29,786 nucleotides of DNA, taken from positions 1-29,786 of the forward strand of contig JAGWZP010000005.1 of assembly GCA_018968865.1 (NCBI GenBank), given 5' to 3'. Position 1 is the first letter of the stretch. Each line of letters starts with the position of its first letter. The notes beneath the pieces were generated by a model that made no database searches, had not been told where the DNA came from, and saw only the letters and a list, made by a program, of their open reading frames with translations. A program made the translations under genes and the position numbers. Positions 14,745-21,496 of the stretch are shown here, piece by piece. This DNA comes from Patescibacteria group bacterium (GTDB lineage Bacteria; Patescibacteria; Paceibacteria; UBA9973; UBA2103).

Positions 14745-15158
14745 ATGCGATATCTCGGCGTGGATTACGGCAGCAAGAAGGTAGGGCTCGCGCTTTCCGA
14801 CGAAGCGGGAACGATGGGCTTCCCGCACGCCATTGTGCCGAACACGCCGCGACTCCTCGACGAATTGTGCGCGCTCATTGCTAAAGAAAATGTCGGGGCG
14901 ATCGTCATCGGGGAATCGCGTACGCTTTCGGGCGGCGAAAATCCTATCGCGGAGGATGCCCGCGCGCTCGGCGAACACCTCGCTACGCGTTCGGGCACAC
15001 CGGTCTTCTTTGAGTCGGAAGTGTTCACGAGTGCCGAGGCGCGCCGCGCGCCGGCGAAAACGGAGAAGACCCGCGCGGCGAAGCCGCGCGGAAATGTCGA
15101 CGCGTCTGCCGCCGCGCTTATCCTTACCAGCTATCTTTCACGCACCGACCATGGATAA
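14745..15158 (+). CDS. ruvX: Putative pre-16S rRNA nuclease / Holliday junction resolvase-like RuvX (YqgF)
   Basis: A 137-residue RNase H-fold nuclease implicated in maturing the 5' end of 16S rRNA. The ATG at 14745 gives the canonical opening MRYLGVDYGSKKVGLALSD with the first catalytic Asp. IVIGESRTLSGGENP and VFFESEVFTSAEARRA follow, then the terminal NVDASAAALILTSYL with the last Asp. A longer upstream frame is a shadow of the opposite gene. The stop overlaps the next gene by 8 nt. Confidence 0.93.
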   Translation: MRYLGVDYGSKKVGLALSDEAGTMGFPHAIVPNTPRLLDELCALIAKENVGAIVIGESRTLSGGENPIAEDARALGEHLATRSGTPVFFESEVFTSAEARRAPAKTEKTRAAKPRGNVDASAAALILTSYLSRTDHG

Positions 15159-15492
15159 AGAACGCATCTCCATCGACGACTTCAGCAAAATAGACGTGAA
15201 AATCGGCACGGTGCGAAGCGCCGAGCGCGTACCCGAAACCGACAAACTGCTGAAGCTCATGATTGATTTTAATGAAGAATCCGGTCCGCGCCAGATTATC
15301 TCCGGCATCGCCACCTATGTGAGCGAACCAGAATCGCTCGTGGGCCGCCAGCTCGCCTTCGTAACAAACTTGGAACCGCGAGTGATACGCGGACTGGAGA
15401 GCAACGGCATGCTCTTCGCCGTCGGTTCGGGCGACTCGTTCGCATTTCTCGCGCCCGATCGGGACGTTCCTCCCGGCACGAGTGCACATTAA
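15151..15492 (+). CDS. OB-fold tRNA-binding domain protein (MetRS C-terminal / CsaA-like)
   Basis: A 113-residue stand-alone EMAPII-type domain: ISIDDFSKIDVKIGTVRSAE, then PETDKLLKLMIDF, RQIISGIATYV, LVGRQLAFVTNLEPRVIRGLESNGMLFA. These are the hallmark strands of the MetG C-terminal tRNA-binding domain. The final region (DSFAFLAPDRDVPPGTSAH) also fits that domain. It begins inside the last 8 nt of ruvX. It may be a trans-acting tRNA-binding appendix for a methionyl-tRNA synthetase lacking this domain, or a CsaA-like chaperone; context does not decide. Confidence 0.82.
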   Translation: MDKERISIDDFSKIDVKIGTVRSAERVPETDKLLKLMIDFNEESGPRQIISGIATYVSEPESLVGRQLAFVTNLEPRVIRGLESNGMLFAVGSGDSFAFLAPDRDVPPGTSAH

Positions 15493-15518
15493 CGCGCGCC
15501 GCCGCGCCGCGGGCGCGT

Positions 15519-15524
15519 TATACT
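15519..15524 (+). promoter_or_regulatory. -10 element of the pil operon (leaderless)
   Basis: TATACT ends exactly 6 nt before the pilM ATG. It partly overlaps the right arm of a GC-rich palindrome (TAACGCGC near 15490 with GCGCGTTA ending 15520), which may terminate the upstream transcript or act as an operator. Confidence 0.6.
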
Positions 15525-15530
15525 CCCTGT

Positions 15531-16625
15531 ATGTCTTTTGTGTTCAGCGAACGCTTGCGCACCGCTTTCGCGCCGCCGCGCTACATCGCGCCCTCGCTCT
15601 CCGGTGTTGATATCTCAACCAGCGGCGTGAAAGTGGTGCGCCTCGTTGAAAGCGCCCACGGCTTCATCCTCGGGGACTATGCGCAGGTGCGGCTGCCGCT
15701 TGGCGTGTATACCGACGGCGAGATCATCGACCGTTCCGCCATCGTCAGCGCACTCGTTACTGCGGCCAAGACGGCCGGTATTGCCGCCGCTAACGTTGCG
15801 TTGCCGGAATCGAAATCGTACCTCTTCGAAACGTCAGCTGCGGGCTCAAAGAAAGAGGAATGGCGCATCGCGATCGAACAGCACCTTGACGAGCTCGTAC
15901 CGCTGCCGCCTCCGGAAACGGCCTTCGATATCGTCAACCTGGGGCAGAATGCGCAGGGCGACGCGCTTCTCGCGGGCATCGGTTTCGCGCAGCGCGTGGT
16001 CGATGATACGCTGTCGTTGTTCGATGCCGCCGCTGTCGAGGTGCGCTCGCTCGAAGGAGAACCGTTCGCCATGGCGCGGGCGCTTCTCCCCGCGGGCGAC
16101 ACTTCCACCGCGCTCATCATCGACGTCGGCAAGACGACGACCAAGATGACCATCGTCACAAACCGCATTCCGCGCTTCGCGACAACCATCGGCATCGGCG
16201 GCCACGCGCTCACGCTCGCGGTGCAGAAACACTTCGGCGTGACGGAAGCCGAAGCGCGCAAGGTAAAGGCGGAGCGCGGCATCGTTCCCGCTCCGGGGAA
16301 TGAAGATTATCTCGCGGCGATGCTCTCGACGGTATCGGCGATCCGCGACGAAATTTCCCGCCGGCTCCAGTACTGGCAGGAGAAAGTGCCGCTCTCCGGA
16401 CACGAGCCGGTATCGCACGCGATCCTCGCCGGCGGCAATGCCTCGATACGCGGTCTTCCCGAATATCTCGAGGGCTCGCTGGGGATTCCCGTCGTTGCCG
16501 GCGATGTCTTTACCAATTTGGCCTCGCGTGACACCTGGATCCCGACGCTGGATTACACCGAATCGCTTGCGTACGCCACCGCTATCGGCCTCGCGCTTCG
16601 CGATGCCGTTGAACCGTATGCGTAG
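15531..16625 (+). CDS. pilM: Type IV pilus assembly protein PilM
   Basis: PilM is an actin/FtsA-like cytoplasmic ATPase that binds the PilN tail. The 364 residues show the actin-fold phosphate loops: GVDISTSGVKVVRL (~26), IIDVGKTTTKMTIV (~200) and ILAGGNASIRGLPEYLEG (~300), with VALPESKSYLFE between. This is the first gene of an overlapping operon with pilN (8-nt overlap), pilO (4-nt) and a fourth gene (4-nt). It begins 6 nt after TATACT. Confidence 0.94.
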   Translation: MSFVFSERLRTAFAPPRYIAPSLSGVDISTSGVKVVRLVESAHGFILGDYAQVRLPLGVYTDGEIIDRSAIVSALVTAAKTAGIAAANVALPESKSYLFETSAAGSKKEEWRIAIEQHLDELVPLPPPETAFDIVNLGQNAQGDALLAGIGFAQRVVDDTLSLFDAAAVEVRSLEGEPFAMARALLPAGDTSTALIIDVGKTTTKMTIVTNRIPRFATTIGIGGHALTLAVQKHFGVTEAEARKVKAERGIVPAPGNEDYLAAMLSTVSAIRDEISRRLQYWQEKVPLSGHEPVSHAILAGGNASIRGLPEYLEGSLGIPVVAGDVFTNLASRDTWIPTLDYTESLAYATAIGLALRDAVEPYA

Positions 16626-17172
16626 CAATCGCACCGACTTGCTTCCTCCCGAGCGCCGCGCCGCGCTCGCGCGTGATTACCTGTTGCGGTTAAGCGTTGT
16701 CAGCGTGCTGTTTGTAACGGCGCTGCTATTGGTGGCTATGCTGTTGCTCGTTCCGACATACGTGCTTCTCGTCGGGAGCCAGAGCGCGAAAGAAGCGCAC
16801 ATTGCAACGATTGAGTCGACGCTTTCTTCTTCGAACGGGACGACCCTGTCTGCCCGCCTCACCGCTCTCAGCGACAACGCCGCGACGCTCTCCGCGCTCG
16901 CGCATCTGCCGTCCGCAAGCGCGATCATCCGTTCGGTACTCGCGATAGCGCGCCCGGGCGTAACGCTTTCCGGCCTCGCCTACACGCCTCCTGCAGGGAA
17001 GAATTCCGGTGCGCTCGCGCTTTCTGGTGTCGCTGCGACGCGCGATGCGCTCCGCAGTTACCAGCTCGCATTACAGGGCACTCCCTCCATTCTTTCCGCC
17101 GATTTGCCGGTTTCCGCGTATGCGAAAGACAGCAATATCGCGTTCACCATCACGGTGACTCTTGCGCCATGA
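16618..17172 (+). CDS. pilN: Type IV pilus inner-membrane protein PilN-like
   Basis: The ATG at 16618 (184 aa) lies inside the end of pilM. The start MRSNRTDLLPPERR resembles the PilN cytoplasmic tail that docks in PilM (usual motif INLLP). A long hydrophobic helix follows (~22-50), then a helical periplasmic stretch and a C-terminal ferredoxin-like fold (VTLSGLAYTPPAGKN..LALSGVAATRDALRSYQLAL). Sequence conservation is low, so operon position carries much of the weight. Confidence 0.82.
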   Translation: MRSNRTDLLPPERRAALARDYLLRLSVVSVLFVTALLLVAMLLLVPTYVLLVGSQSAKEAHIATIESTLSSSNGTTLSARLTALSDNAATLSALAHLPSASAIIRSVLAIARPGVTLSGLAYTPPAGKNSGALALSGVAATRDALRSYQLALQGTPSILSADLPVSAYAKDSNIAFTITVTLAP

Positions 17173-17699
17173 GATCTTCTCTTCTACATCTTGGTATCGC
17201 ACTCATCATCTGTGTCACCGCAGGGGTCGGCTACTGGTTCGAATACACCACCATTGCGGCGAAAAGTACGGCGGTGGCCGCCCTCCAGGACCAGATTGAC
17301 GCGAAGACCGCGGCGGTGAGCCGCATGACGACGACGCGGGCCGCGCTTGCCGAAATATCCGGAGACGAATCCATCGTGCAGAGCTACTTTGTGTCGGAGA
17401 CGGGCGTCGTCGCATTCATTGACAGCTTACAAGCCCGCGGGCAAACGCTCGGGGCCACGGTCAGCGTTCTTTCCGTGTCGACCGACAGTGCGGGGACGCA
17501 ACCGATGTTTGACTTCTCCCTCTCCATCAAGGGGACGTTCGACGCGGTCTTGCGCACGGTCGGTGCGATCGAGTACGCACCCTACGCAATTTCAATATCA
17601 TCGGTCTCGGTCGACCAGGACGCGAAGAATAGCTGGATCGCCAATGTAAAATTGCTCGTCGGCTCGGTGGCCGCGAAGGCAGCAACGAATACGCCATGA
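17169..17699 (+). CDS. pilO: Type IV pilus inner-membrane protein PilO-like
   Basis: A 176-residue protein with one N-terminal membrane helix (LGIALIICVTAGVGYWF), a predicted coiled coil (AALQDQIDAKTAAVSRMTTTRAALAE) and a C-terminal alpha/beta domain (FIDSLQARGQTLGATVSVLSVS..FDFSLSIKGTFDAVLRTVGAIE) typical of PilO. It overlaps pilN by 4 nt and the next gene by 4 nt. PilN and PilO form the inner-membrane alignment complex of the pilus machine. Confidence 0.82.
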   Translation: MRSSLLHLGIALIICVTAGVGYWFEYTTIAAKSTAVAALQDQIDAKTAAVSRMTTTRAALAEISGDESIVQSYFVSETGVVAFIDSLQARGQTLGATVSVLSVSTDSAGTQPMFDFSLSIKGTFDAVLRTVGAIEYAPYAISISSVSVDQDAKNSWIANVKLLVGSVAAKAATNTP

Positions 17700-18004
17700 A
17701 TATGCTGTACCGCGCCTCTGTTTTCTTCAAACGATTGCGCTCGGGGGAGCGCCACGACCCGGTGCGCGACTGGCTGACGATAGTGGCGTTCTCAAGCATC
17801 ATGCTCGCGGGCATCATCGTCTGGAACGTGTGGGCCTTTGACACGGTTGCTTCCGGCGGCGCTATCGGCGCGCCTGCATCCGCCACAGCGCCTCTTTTCA
17901 GCCGCGCGTCGCTCGATGCCATCCATACGATATTTACCGACCGCGCCGACGAGGAAGCGAAGTATGTCACCGGCGTGTATCGGTACGCCGACCCTTCGCT
18001 CTAA
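17696..18004 (+). CDS. Fourth pil-operon gene, single-TM protein of unknown function
   Basis: A 102-residue protein overlapping pilO by 4 nt. A basic N-terminus (FFKRLRSGERHDPVRDW) precedes one hydrophobic helix (IVAFSSIMLAGIIVWNVWAF, ~28-48). A short extracytoplasmic tail contains FSRASLDAIHTIFTDRADEEAKYVTG. Its position is where PilP usually lies, but no PilP signature or lipobox is visible, so it may be a CPR-specific pilus accessory subunit. It is the last gene of the operon. Confidence 0.6.
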   Translation: MNMLYRASVFFKRLRSGERHDPVRDWLTIVAFSSIMLAGIIVWNVWAFDTVASGGAIGAPASATAPLFSRASLDAIHTIFTDRADEEAKYVTGVYRYADPSL

Positions 18005-18032
18005 ACGGATAAATACGATAGTGTAAAGGGGT

Positions 18033-18125
18033 GCGCGCCCCCGTATGTAGGCATATCGGGGCTCGCTCGGCGCGAACAGAATGTGAGATTACTTACATTC
18101 TGTTCGACCTCACTTCGCCCCGATA
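18033..18125 (+). repeat. Two-hairpin element upstream of tRNA-Arg(UCU) (family D, copy 2)
   Basis: GCGCGCCCCC then a small hairpin GTATG-TAGG-CATAT (18043-18056). TATCGGGGC (18054-18062) pairs perfectly with GCCCCGATA, the first nine nucleotides of tRNA-Arg (18117-18125). Within lie GCTCGCTCGG (18061-18070), a 12-bp stem CGAACAGAATGT/ACATTCTGTTCG (18073-18084, 18095-18106) and CCTCAC. Layout and the 10-mer match the element before tRNA-Lys. It fills the gap after the pil operon. Confidence 0.7.
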
Positions 18126-18188
18126 GTTCAATGGATAGAACAGCGGACTTCTAAGCCGTTAATGTTGGTTCGATTCCAGCTCGGGGCA
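18117..18188 (+). tRNA. tRNA-Arg (UCU)
   Basis: Acceptor GCCCCGA/TCGGGGC, D-arm GTTC..GAAC, anticodon stem GCGGA/GCCGT with loop CTTCTAA (anticodon TCT), T-loop TTCGATT, A73. First of three tRNAs in tandem (1-nt gaps). Confidence 0.93.
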
Positions 18189-18189
18189 C

Positions 18190-18271
18190 GGGCACGTGGC
18201 GGAACTGGTATACGCGTACGTCTCAGAAGCGTATGGGGCAACCCTTGAGAGTTCAAATCTCTCCGTGCCCA
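18190..18271 (+). tRNA. tRNA-Leu (CAG)
   Basis: Acceptor GGGCACG/CGTGCCC, anticodon stem TACGT/GCGTA with loop CTCAGAA (anticodon CAG), class II variable arm GGGGCAACCCTT and T-arm GAGAG-TTCAAAT-CTCTC. The gap to the next tRNA is 1 nt. Confidence 0.92.
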
Positions 18272-18272
18272 C

Positions 18273-18345
18273 GGGCGATTAGCTCAGTTGGTAGAGCAAC
18301 CCCTTTACACGGGGAAGGTCACAGGTTCGAGTCCTGTATCGCCCA
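18273..18345 (+). tRNA. tRNA-Val (UAC)
   Basis: Acceptor GGGCGAT/ATCGCCC, D-arm GCTC..GAGC, anticodon stem ACCCC/GGGGA with loop TTTACAC (anticodon TAC) and T-arm ACAGG-TTCGAGT-CCTGT. Its last 18 nt plus one more base are repeated at 18439-18457 after the family R element. Confidence 0.94.
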
Positions 18346-18457
18346 CATGTTGCGAAGTAATATCCGAGGACGAGAAAGCCGCAGCGCGACGGCGCGAGGC
18401 GGGGTCGCGCAAATTTCCAGCAGGAAATTATGCGTGACCGAGTCCTGTATCGCCCAC
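18328..18457 (+). repeat. Family R element, copy A (after tRNA-Val) with duplicated tRNA 3' end
   Basis: CGAGTCCTGTATCGCCCAC occurs at 18328-18346 (tRNA-Val from C56 onward) and again at 18439-18457. The 64-nt core (18375-18438) ends exactly where the second copy begins. The core folds into hairpin 1 GCC..GCGC-GACG-GCGC..GGC (18378-18400) and hairpin 2 GTCGCGCA..TTTCC-AGCA-GGAAA..TGCGTGAC (18404-18438). Left flank AGGAC (18368-18372) can pair with GTCCT of the second copy. See copies at 20530 and 26207. Confidence 0.85.
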
Positions 18458-18495
18458 TTGAAACCAACCAATGTGGTATACAGGTTGATACAGAT

Positions 18496-19176
18496 ATGAA
18501 CGAAGCTTCTTCGGCGCTTTCGTGCGTCGGCATTATTATGGACGGCAACCGCCGCTGGGCGCGCGCACATGACCGGTCCGTATTCGAAGGGCACAGCGAA
18601 GGCTATAAAAAATTGCAGGACGTCGTGCGCTGGGCGCGCGACGCAGGCATTCCGCATGTCGCCGCGTATGCGTTCTCCACCGAGAATTGGCAACGCCCCG
18701 CAGAAGAAGTCAATTACCTCATGACATTGTTCCGTTCCGTTCTCGAGAATGAGACGAAGAAGATGATCGATGAGCGCGTGCGCGTGCACTTCATCGGCGA
18801 CCGATCCCGGTTCAGCGACGACCTTCGGACCATGATGGAGCATATGGAAGCGGCGACCGAAGCGGCGTACGATATTACGCTCCACCTCGCGATGTCCTAC
18901 GGTGGCCGCGCGGAGATCGTCGCGGCGGCGAACGCCCTGTCGGGGAGCGCGGTCACCGAAGAACAGTTCGCACAAAAACTCTGGTCGCACCCCATGCCCG
19001 ACCCCGACCTGATTATCCGCACGGGCGGCGAGAAGCGCCTGTCGGGATTCCTCCCTTGGCAGTCAATCTACAGCGAACTGTTTTTCTCGGACGCCCTGTG
19101 GCCGGATTTTACGAAGGAGGCGTTCGATGCCATGCTCACGGAATTCGCGCATCGCGAACGACGCCGCGGAAAATGA
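18496..19176 (+). CDS. uppS: Isoprenyl diphosphate synthase (undecaprenyl diphosphate synthase type)
   Basis: Cis-prenyltransferase making the lipid carrier for peptidoglycan and glycan export. The start at 18496 (226 aa) gives CVGIIMDGNRRWARAHD with the catalytic Asp; a longer upstream frame would read through the family R element. Further motifs: GHSEGYKKLQDVVRWA, AYAFSTENWQRP, and the C-terminal DLIIRTGGEKRLSGFLPWQS, then YSELFF. TATACA lies 13 nt before the ATG. The stop overlaps the next gene (ATGA). Confidence 0.94.
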   Translation: MNEASSALSCVGIIMDGNRRWARAHDRSVFEGHSEGYKKLQDVVRWARDAGIPHVAAYAFSTENWQRPAEEVNYLMTLFRSVLENETKKMIDERVRVHFIGDRSRFSDDLRTMMEHMEAATEAAYDITLHLAMSYGGRAEIVAAANALSGSAVTEEQFAQKLWSHPMPDPDLIIRTGGEKRLSGFLPWQSIYSELFFSDALWPDFTKEAFDAMLTEFAHRERRRGK

Positions 19177-19880
19177 CGCTCCCCATTCTCTACGAAGATG
19201 CAGACGTGGTGGCGGTCGCAAAACCCGCCGGGCTCATCACGCATTCCGACGGAAGGACGAAAGAAGCGACTGCCGAGGACTGGTTCAATGAACACTATCC
19301 GCACGAGGTGACGGCGCCTCCGGATGTGGGGTATGTGCATCGGCTCGACCGCGACACGTCGGGCGTGCTGGTTTTCGCGAAGCATCCAGCGGCATATGAG
19401 TTTTTGCGCAAGGCGTTCCACGACCGCACGGTGCACAAGACCTACCTCGCGCTGGTGTATGGAACGCTCAAAGAGAAGAAAGGCGCCATTGATTTTGACA
19501 TCGGACGTTCGCGCAGCGATTTCCGCCTCCGGAGCGCCCAGCCGAAGGCGAAAGGGAAGTTGCGCGAGGCGCTTACGCGCTACGAAGTAGTCGGTGAAAC
19601 GGATGAGTGCTCTCTTCTCGCGATGAGTCCGGAGACCGGCAGGACGCACCAAATCCGCGTGCACCTCAAAGCGATCCATCATCCCATCATTGGAGACAAA
19701 CTTTATGCGCCGAACCATCCTCCCGCGCTCGGCGTGACGCGGCTCGGTCTCCATGCCTATGAGATCGACCTGCCGTTGCCGTCGGGCAGCCGCGCACGCA
19801 TTACGGCGCCCATCCCGGGCGACCTCGCGCCTGCATTTGCTCACTTTCCCGATGTGAAGGAGAAATTTGCTCTCGCGTAA
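19173..19880 (+). CDS. RluA-family 23S rRNA/tRNA pseudouridine synthase
   Basis: Converts specific uridines to pseudouridine. The ATG at 19173 overlaps the uppS stop. The 235 residues hold the family signature HRLDRDTSGVLVFAK (catalytic Asp near residue 58), ILYEDADVVAVAKPAGLITH at the start, KTYLALVYG, and ETGRTHQIRVHLKAIHHPIIGDKLY near residue 165. No N-terminal S4 domain is present. RluD/RluC/RluA cannot be distinguished from sequence alone. Confidence 0.9.
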   Translation: MTLPILYEDADVVAVAKPAGLITHSDGRTKEATAEDWFNEHYPHEVTAPPDVGYVHRLDRDTSGVLVFAKHPAAYEFLRKAFHDRTVHKTYLALVYGTLKEKKGAIDFDIGRSRSDFRLRSAQPKAKGKLREALTRYEVVGETDECSLLAMSPETGRTHQIRVHLKAIHHPIIGDKLYAPNHPPALGVTRLGLHAYEIDLPLPSGSRARITAPIPGDLAPAFAHFPDVKEKFALA

Positions 19881-19904
19881 AGCGCGTGCTACAGTGCGCG
19901 ACAC

Positions 19905-20381
19905 ATGCGGAAAGTGATAACTCCAGTGAATGCAGAAGGGCGCGCGAAGCTCGGGCTTCGCGCGGGTGATACGGTGCGCGTCGTGCAGAACATCGTAGAA
20001 CTCAAGAAAGGCCGCGGCACCGACAAGAAGGAGAAGACCACCAAGAATACCCGCAAGCAGGTCTTCGAGGGTCTCGTCCTCTCGACGAAGCACGGGCGGG
20101 AGGCGGGCGGCATGTTCACGGTCCGCGCGACGCTCTCGGGCGTCGGCGTGGAGAAGACCTTCCCGCTCTACACACCCTCGATCGACTCCATCGAGATCGT
20201 CAAACGCTCCAAGGTCCGCCGCGCGAAGCTCTATTTCATCCGCGAGAAGGCGGCCAAGGCGGTCCGCCGCCAGCTTAGGAACGCGCGCATGATGCACCAG
20301 AAGAGCGACGAAACGATCGCCGCTCCGGAAGAAGCTGCCGAGCCGGCTGCAGAAGAAAAAAGAGAGGAAGTTGTAGTATAG
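19905..20381 (+). CDS. rplS: 50S ribosomal protein L19
   Basis: L19 lies at the subunit interface. The core motifs are LRAGDTVRVVQNIVE, RKQVFEGLVLSTKHGREAGGMFTVR, GVGVEKTFPLYTPSIDSIEIVKR and RRAKLYFIRE. Compared with most bacteria there is a lysine-rich insertion (KKGRGTDKKEKTTKNT) before RKQVFEG, and a C-terminal acidic, Ala/Glu-rich tail (about 25 residues, ending EEVVV). TACAGT lies 9 nt before the ATG. It ends 10 nt before tRNA-Leu. Confidence 0.94.
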   Translation: MRKVITPVNAEGRAKLGLRAGDTVRVVQNIVELKKGRGTDKKEKTTKNTRKQVFEGLVLSTKHGREAGGMFTVRATLSGVGVEKTFPLYTPSIDSIEIVKRSKVRRAKLYFIREKAAKAVRRQLRNARMMHQKSDETIAAPEEAAEPAAEEKREEVVV

Positions 20382-20391
20382 TGTCCCCACT

Positions 20392-20476
20392 GCGCAGGTG
20401 GCGAAATTGGTAGACGCACTACCTTGAGGTGGTAGCTCCCGTTAAGGGAATGGAGGTTCAAATCCTCTCCTGCGCA
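20392..20476 (+). tRNA. tRNA-Leu (GAG)
   Basis: Acceptor GCGCAGG/CCTGCGC, anticodon stem CTACC/GGTAG with loop TTGAGGT (anticodon GAG), class II variable arm CTCCCGTTAAGGGAAT and T-arm GGAGG-TTCAAAT-CCTCT. The segment from C56 to the end plus flanking bases (22 nt, 20459-20480) is repeated at 20594-20615. Confidence 0.94.
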
Positions 20477-20513
20477 CAAAATGGAAAACGCCGAAAGGCG
20501 CTTTTTCATTTTG
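20477..20513 (+). terminator. Rho-independent terminator after tRNA-Leu
   Basis: AAAATG..AAAACGCC-GAAA-GGCGCTTTTT..CATTTT: a GAAA-capped stem with long A/T arms. It lies between the tRNA and the family R core. Confidence 0.8.
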
Positions 20514-20516
20514 GCC

Positions 20517-20615
20517 AGGAGAGGATTTGAAAGCCGCAGGCCGACGGGCCGAGGCGGGGTCGCGCAAAATCTCAACAGAGATTTATGCGTGACCAAATCC
20601 TCTCCTGCGCACAAA
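20517..20615 (+). repeat. Family R element, copy B (after tRNA-Leu) with inverted and direct copies of the tRNA 3' end
   Basis: The 64-nt core (20530-20593) folds as in copies A and C: hairpin 1 GCC..GGCC-GACG-GGCC..GGC, hairpin 2 GTCGCGCA..ATCTC-AACA-GAGAT..TGCGTGAC. It is flanked directly by AGGAGAGGATTTG (20517-20529) and its exact complement CAAATCCTCTCCT (20594-20606). The right arm is the start of a 22-nt direct copy (20594-20615) of the tRNA-Leu 3' end (20459-20480). Confidence 0.9.
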
Positions 20616-20691
20616 TATCTTTTGTGCTATAAAGAATCCGGAACAAAGAGCGTTCAGATGTTTTCTCGACTACTGGAGATAGGAGGGCGTC

Positions 20692-20973
20692 GTGAAGAAA
20701 CTCTTGCAGATAGCGCGGAAGGAAGGTATCCACAGGAACATGGTGACGGCATACCTGATCATGTTTTTCCTCACCTTGCTCGGAATTTTGTCCGGGCAGT
20801 ACAAATGGTCTGCCGATGATCGGGCGTTCTACTACGCCCACGGAGGGGTGCAGTATGACTTCTGGTGTCTTGTTCTCGTGCCGGCTCTTTTTGCGATTGT
20901 GTGGGGGCTGGTCGAAATGGCGTGGTACCTGTCATCACCGACGGGAAGTGGTCAAACCAAAAGAGGAGAGTAG
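20692..20973 (+). CDS. Small two-TM membrane protein (GTG start)
   Basis: A 93-residue protein starting with GTG at 20692, supported by AGGAGG at 20681-20686. A basic N-terminus (KKLLQIARKEGIHR) precedes helix 1 (TAYLIMFFLTLLGIL), a loop with SGQYKWSADDRAFYYAHGG, then helix 2 (CLVLVPALFAIVWGLVEMAWYL) and a short polar tail. No family recognised. The next small gene begins 5 nt after the stop and also has an SD, so this is a two-gene transcript ending at the 21176 terminator. Confidence 0.65.
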   Translation: MKKLLQIARKEGIHRNMVTAYLIMFFLTLLGILSGQYKWSADDRAFYYAHGGVQYDFWCLVLVPALFAIVWGLVEMAWYLSSPTGSGQTKRGE

Positions 20974-20978
20974 AAAAC

Positions 20979-21158
20979 ATGTGCTTCAGGAGCCTAGCAA
21001 CGAACGGTGTCCGCTTTACTCCGAGAGAAGAAAGAAGAAGTTCGGCTGCAGCGGAGCGCGATCAGGAAAGAATAAACAAAAAGAAATCGAACCGTTTTTT
21101 GCGCAATAGACTGAAAAAAAGGAAGGTCTTTCCCAACAAACAAATCACCGCGCAGTAA
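20979..21158 (+). CDS. Small very basic hypothetical protein
   Basis: A 59-residue protein with AGAGGAGAG just upstream. It is rich in Arg and Lys (TPREERRSSAAAERDQERIN, then KKKSNRFLRNRLKKRK), ending PNKQITAQ, and may bind nucleic acid. There is no cysteine pair or recognisable domain. Second gene of the pair with the 20692 membrane protein. Confidence 0.55.
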   Translation: MCFRSLATNGVRFTPREERRSSAAAERDQERINKKKSNRFLRNRLKKRKVFPNKQITAQ

Positions 21159-21175
21159 CCCTTCGCGGAAATAAA

Positions 21176-21203
21176 AAAAGCCCCGACCATGCCGGGGCTT
21201 TTG
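21176..21203 (+). terminator. Rho-independent terminator between convergent genes
   Basis: AAAAGCCCCG (21176-21185), loop ACCATGC, CGGGGCTTTT (21193-21202). A-rich and T-rich flanks on both sides let it serve the plus-strand pair and the minus-strand gene ending at 21220. Confidence 0.9.
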
Positions 21204-21219
21204 TCTGCAGTTCGGGCAA

Positions 21220-21405
21220 TTACCCGAGCAGATGAATAATCAGGTGTGCCAGCGCCATAACGATGTCGTGCACCGGCCCGATTACTATCAGGATGCCGAC
21301 TAAGATGCCGACAATTGCGTCCATCGGGCGGGAGCCTTGTTCATCAGCTCTGTGTCCCTGCATCAACCACAGCCACAGGTGGCGAACTTCAGTGTGCATA
21401 TCCAT
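21220..21405 (-). CDS. Small hydrophobic protein
   Basis: A 61-residue protein with GGAGA 8-12 nt before its ATG and a near-consensus promoter. A polar N-terminus (MDMHTEVRHLWLWLMQGHRADEQ) is followed by a mostly hydrophobic half (MDAIVGILVGILIVIGPVHDIVMALAHLIIHLLG) that could be one membrane helix plus an amphipathic helix; it is rich in His. No family recognised. As with the other SD-led small genes here, it is a self-contained unit with promoter and terminator. Confidence 0.6.
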   Translation of the reverse strand: MDMHTEVRHLWLWLMQGHRADEQGSRPMDAIVGILVGILIVIGPVHDIVMALAHLIIHLLG

Positions 21406-21436
21406 GAAGAGATTCTCCAGTGATTGAACAAACTAT

Positions 21437-21465
21437 ATGATAGCACTACCTATAAATAAAGTCAA
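21437..21465 (-). promoter_or_regulatory. Promoter of the 21405 small protein gene
   Basis: Minus strand: TTGACT (21465-21460), a 17-nt spacer and TATCAT (21442-21437), about 30 nt before the ATG. Confidence 0.75.
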
Positions 21466-21482
21466 GTGCTTGTAAAATGGCG

Positions 21483-21488
21483 TATACT
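21483..21488 (+). promoter_or_regulatory. -10 element of the cobalamin adenosyltransferase gene
   Basis: TATACT ends 8 nt before the ATG at 21497 and no SD is present, so the mRNA is probably leaderless. Confidence 0.5.
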
Positions 21489-21496
21489 GGGTATAT

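Noticed and set aside
19068..20390. 440-codon open frame on the minus strand
   Set aside because: It lies exactly antisense to the RluA-type synthase and rplS, which are certain. Long antisense frames are expected in GC-rich coding sequence, and the product is Arg-rich with no domain.
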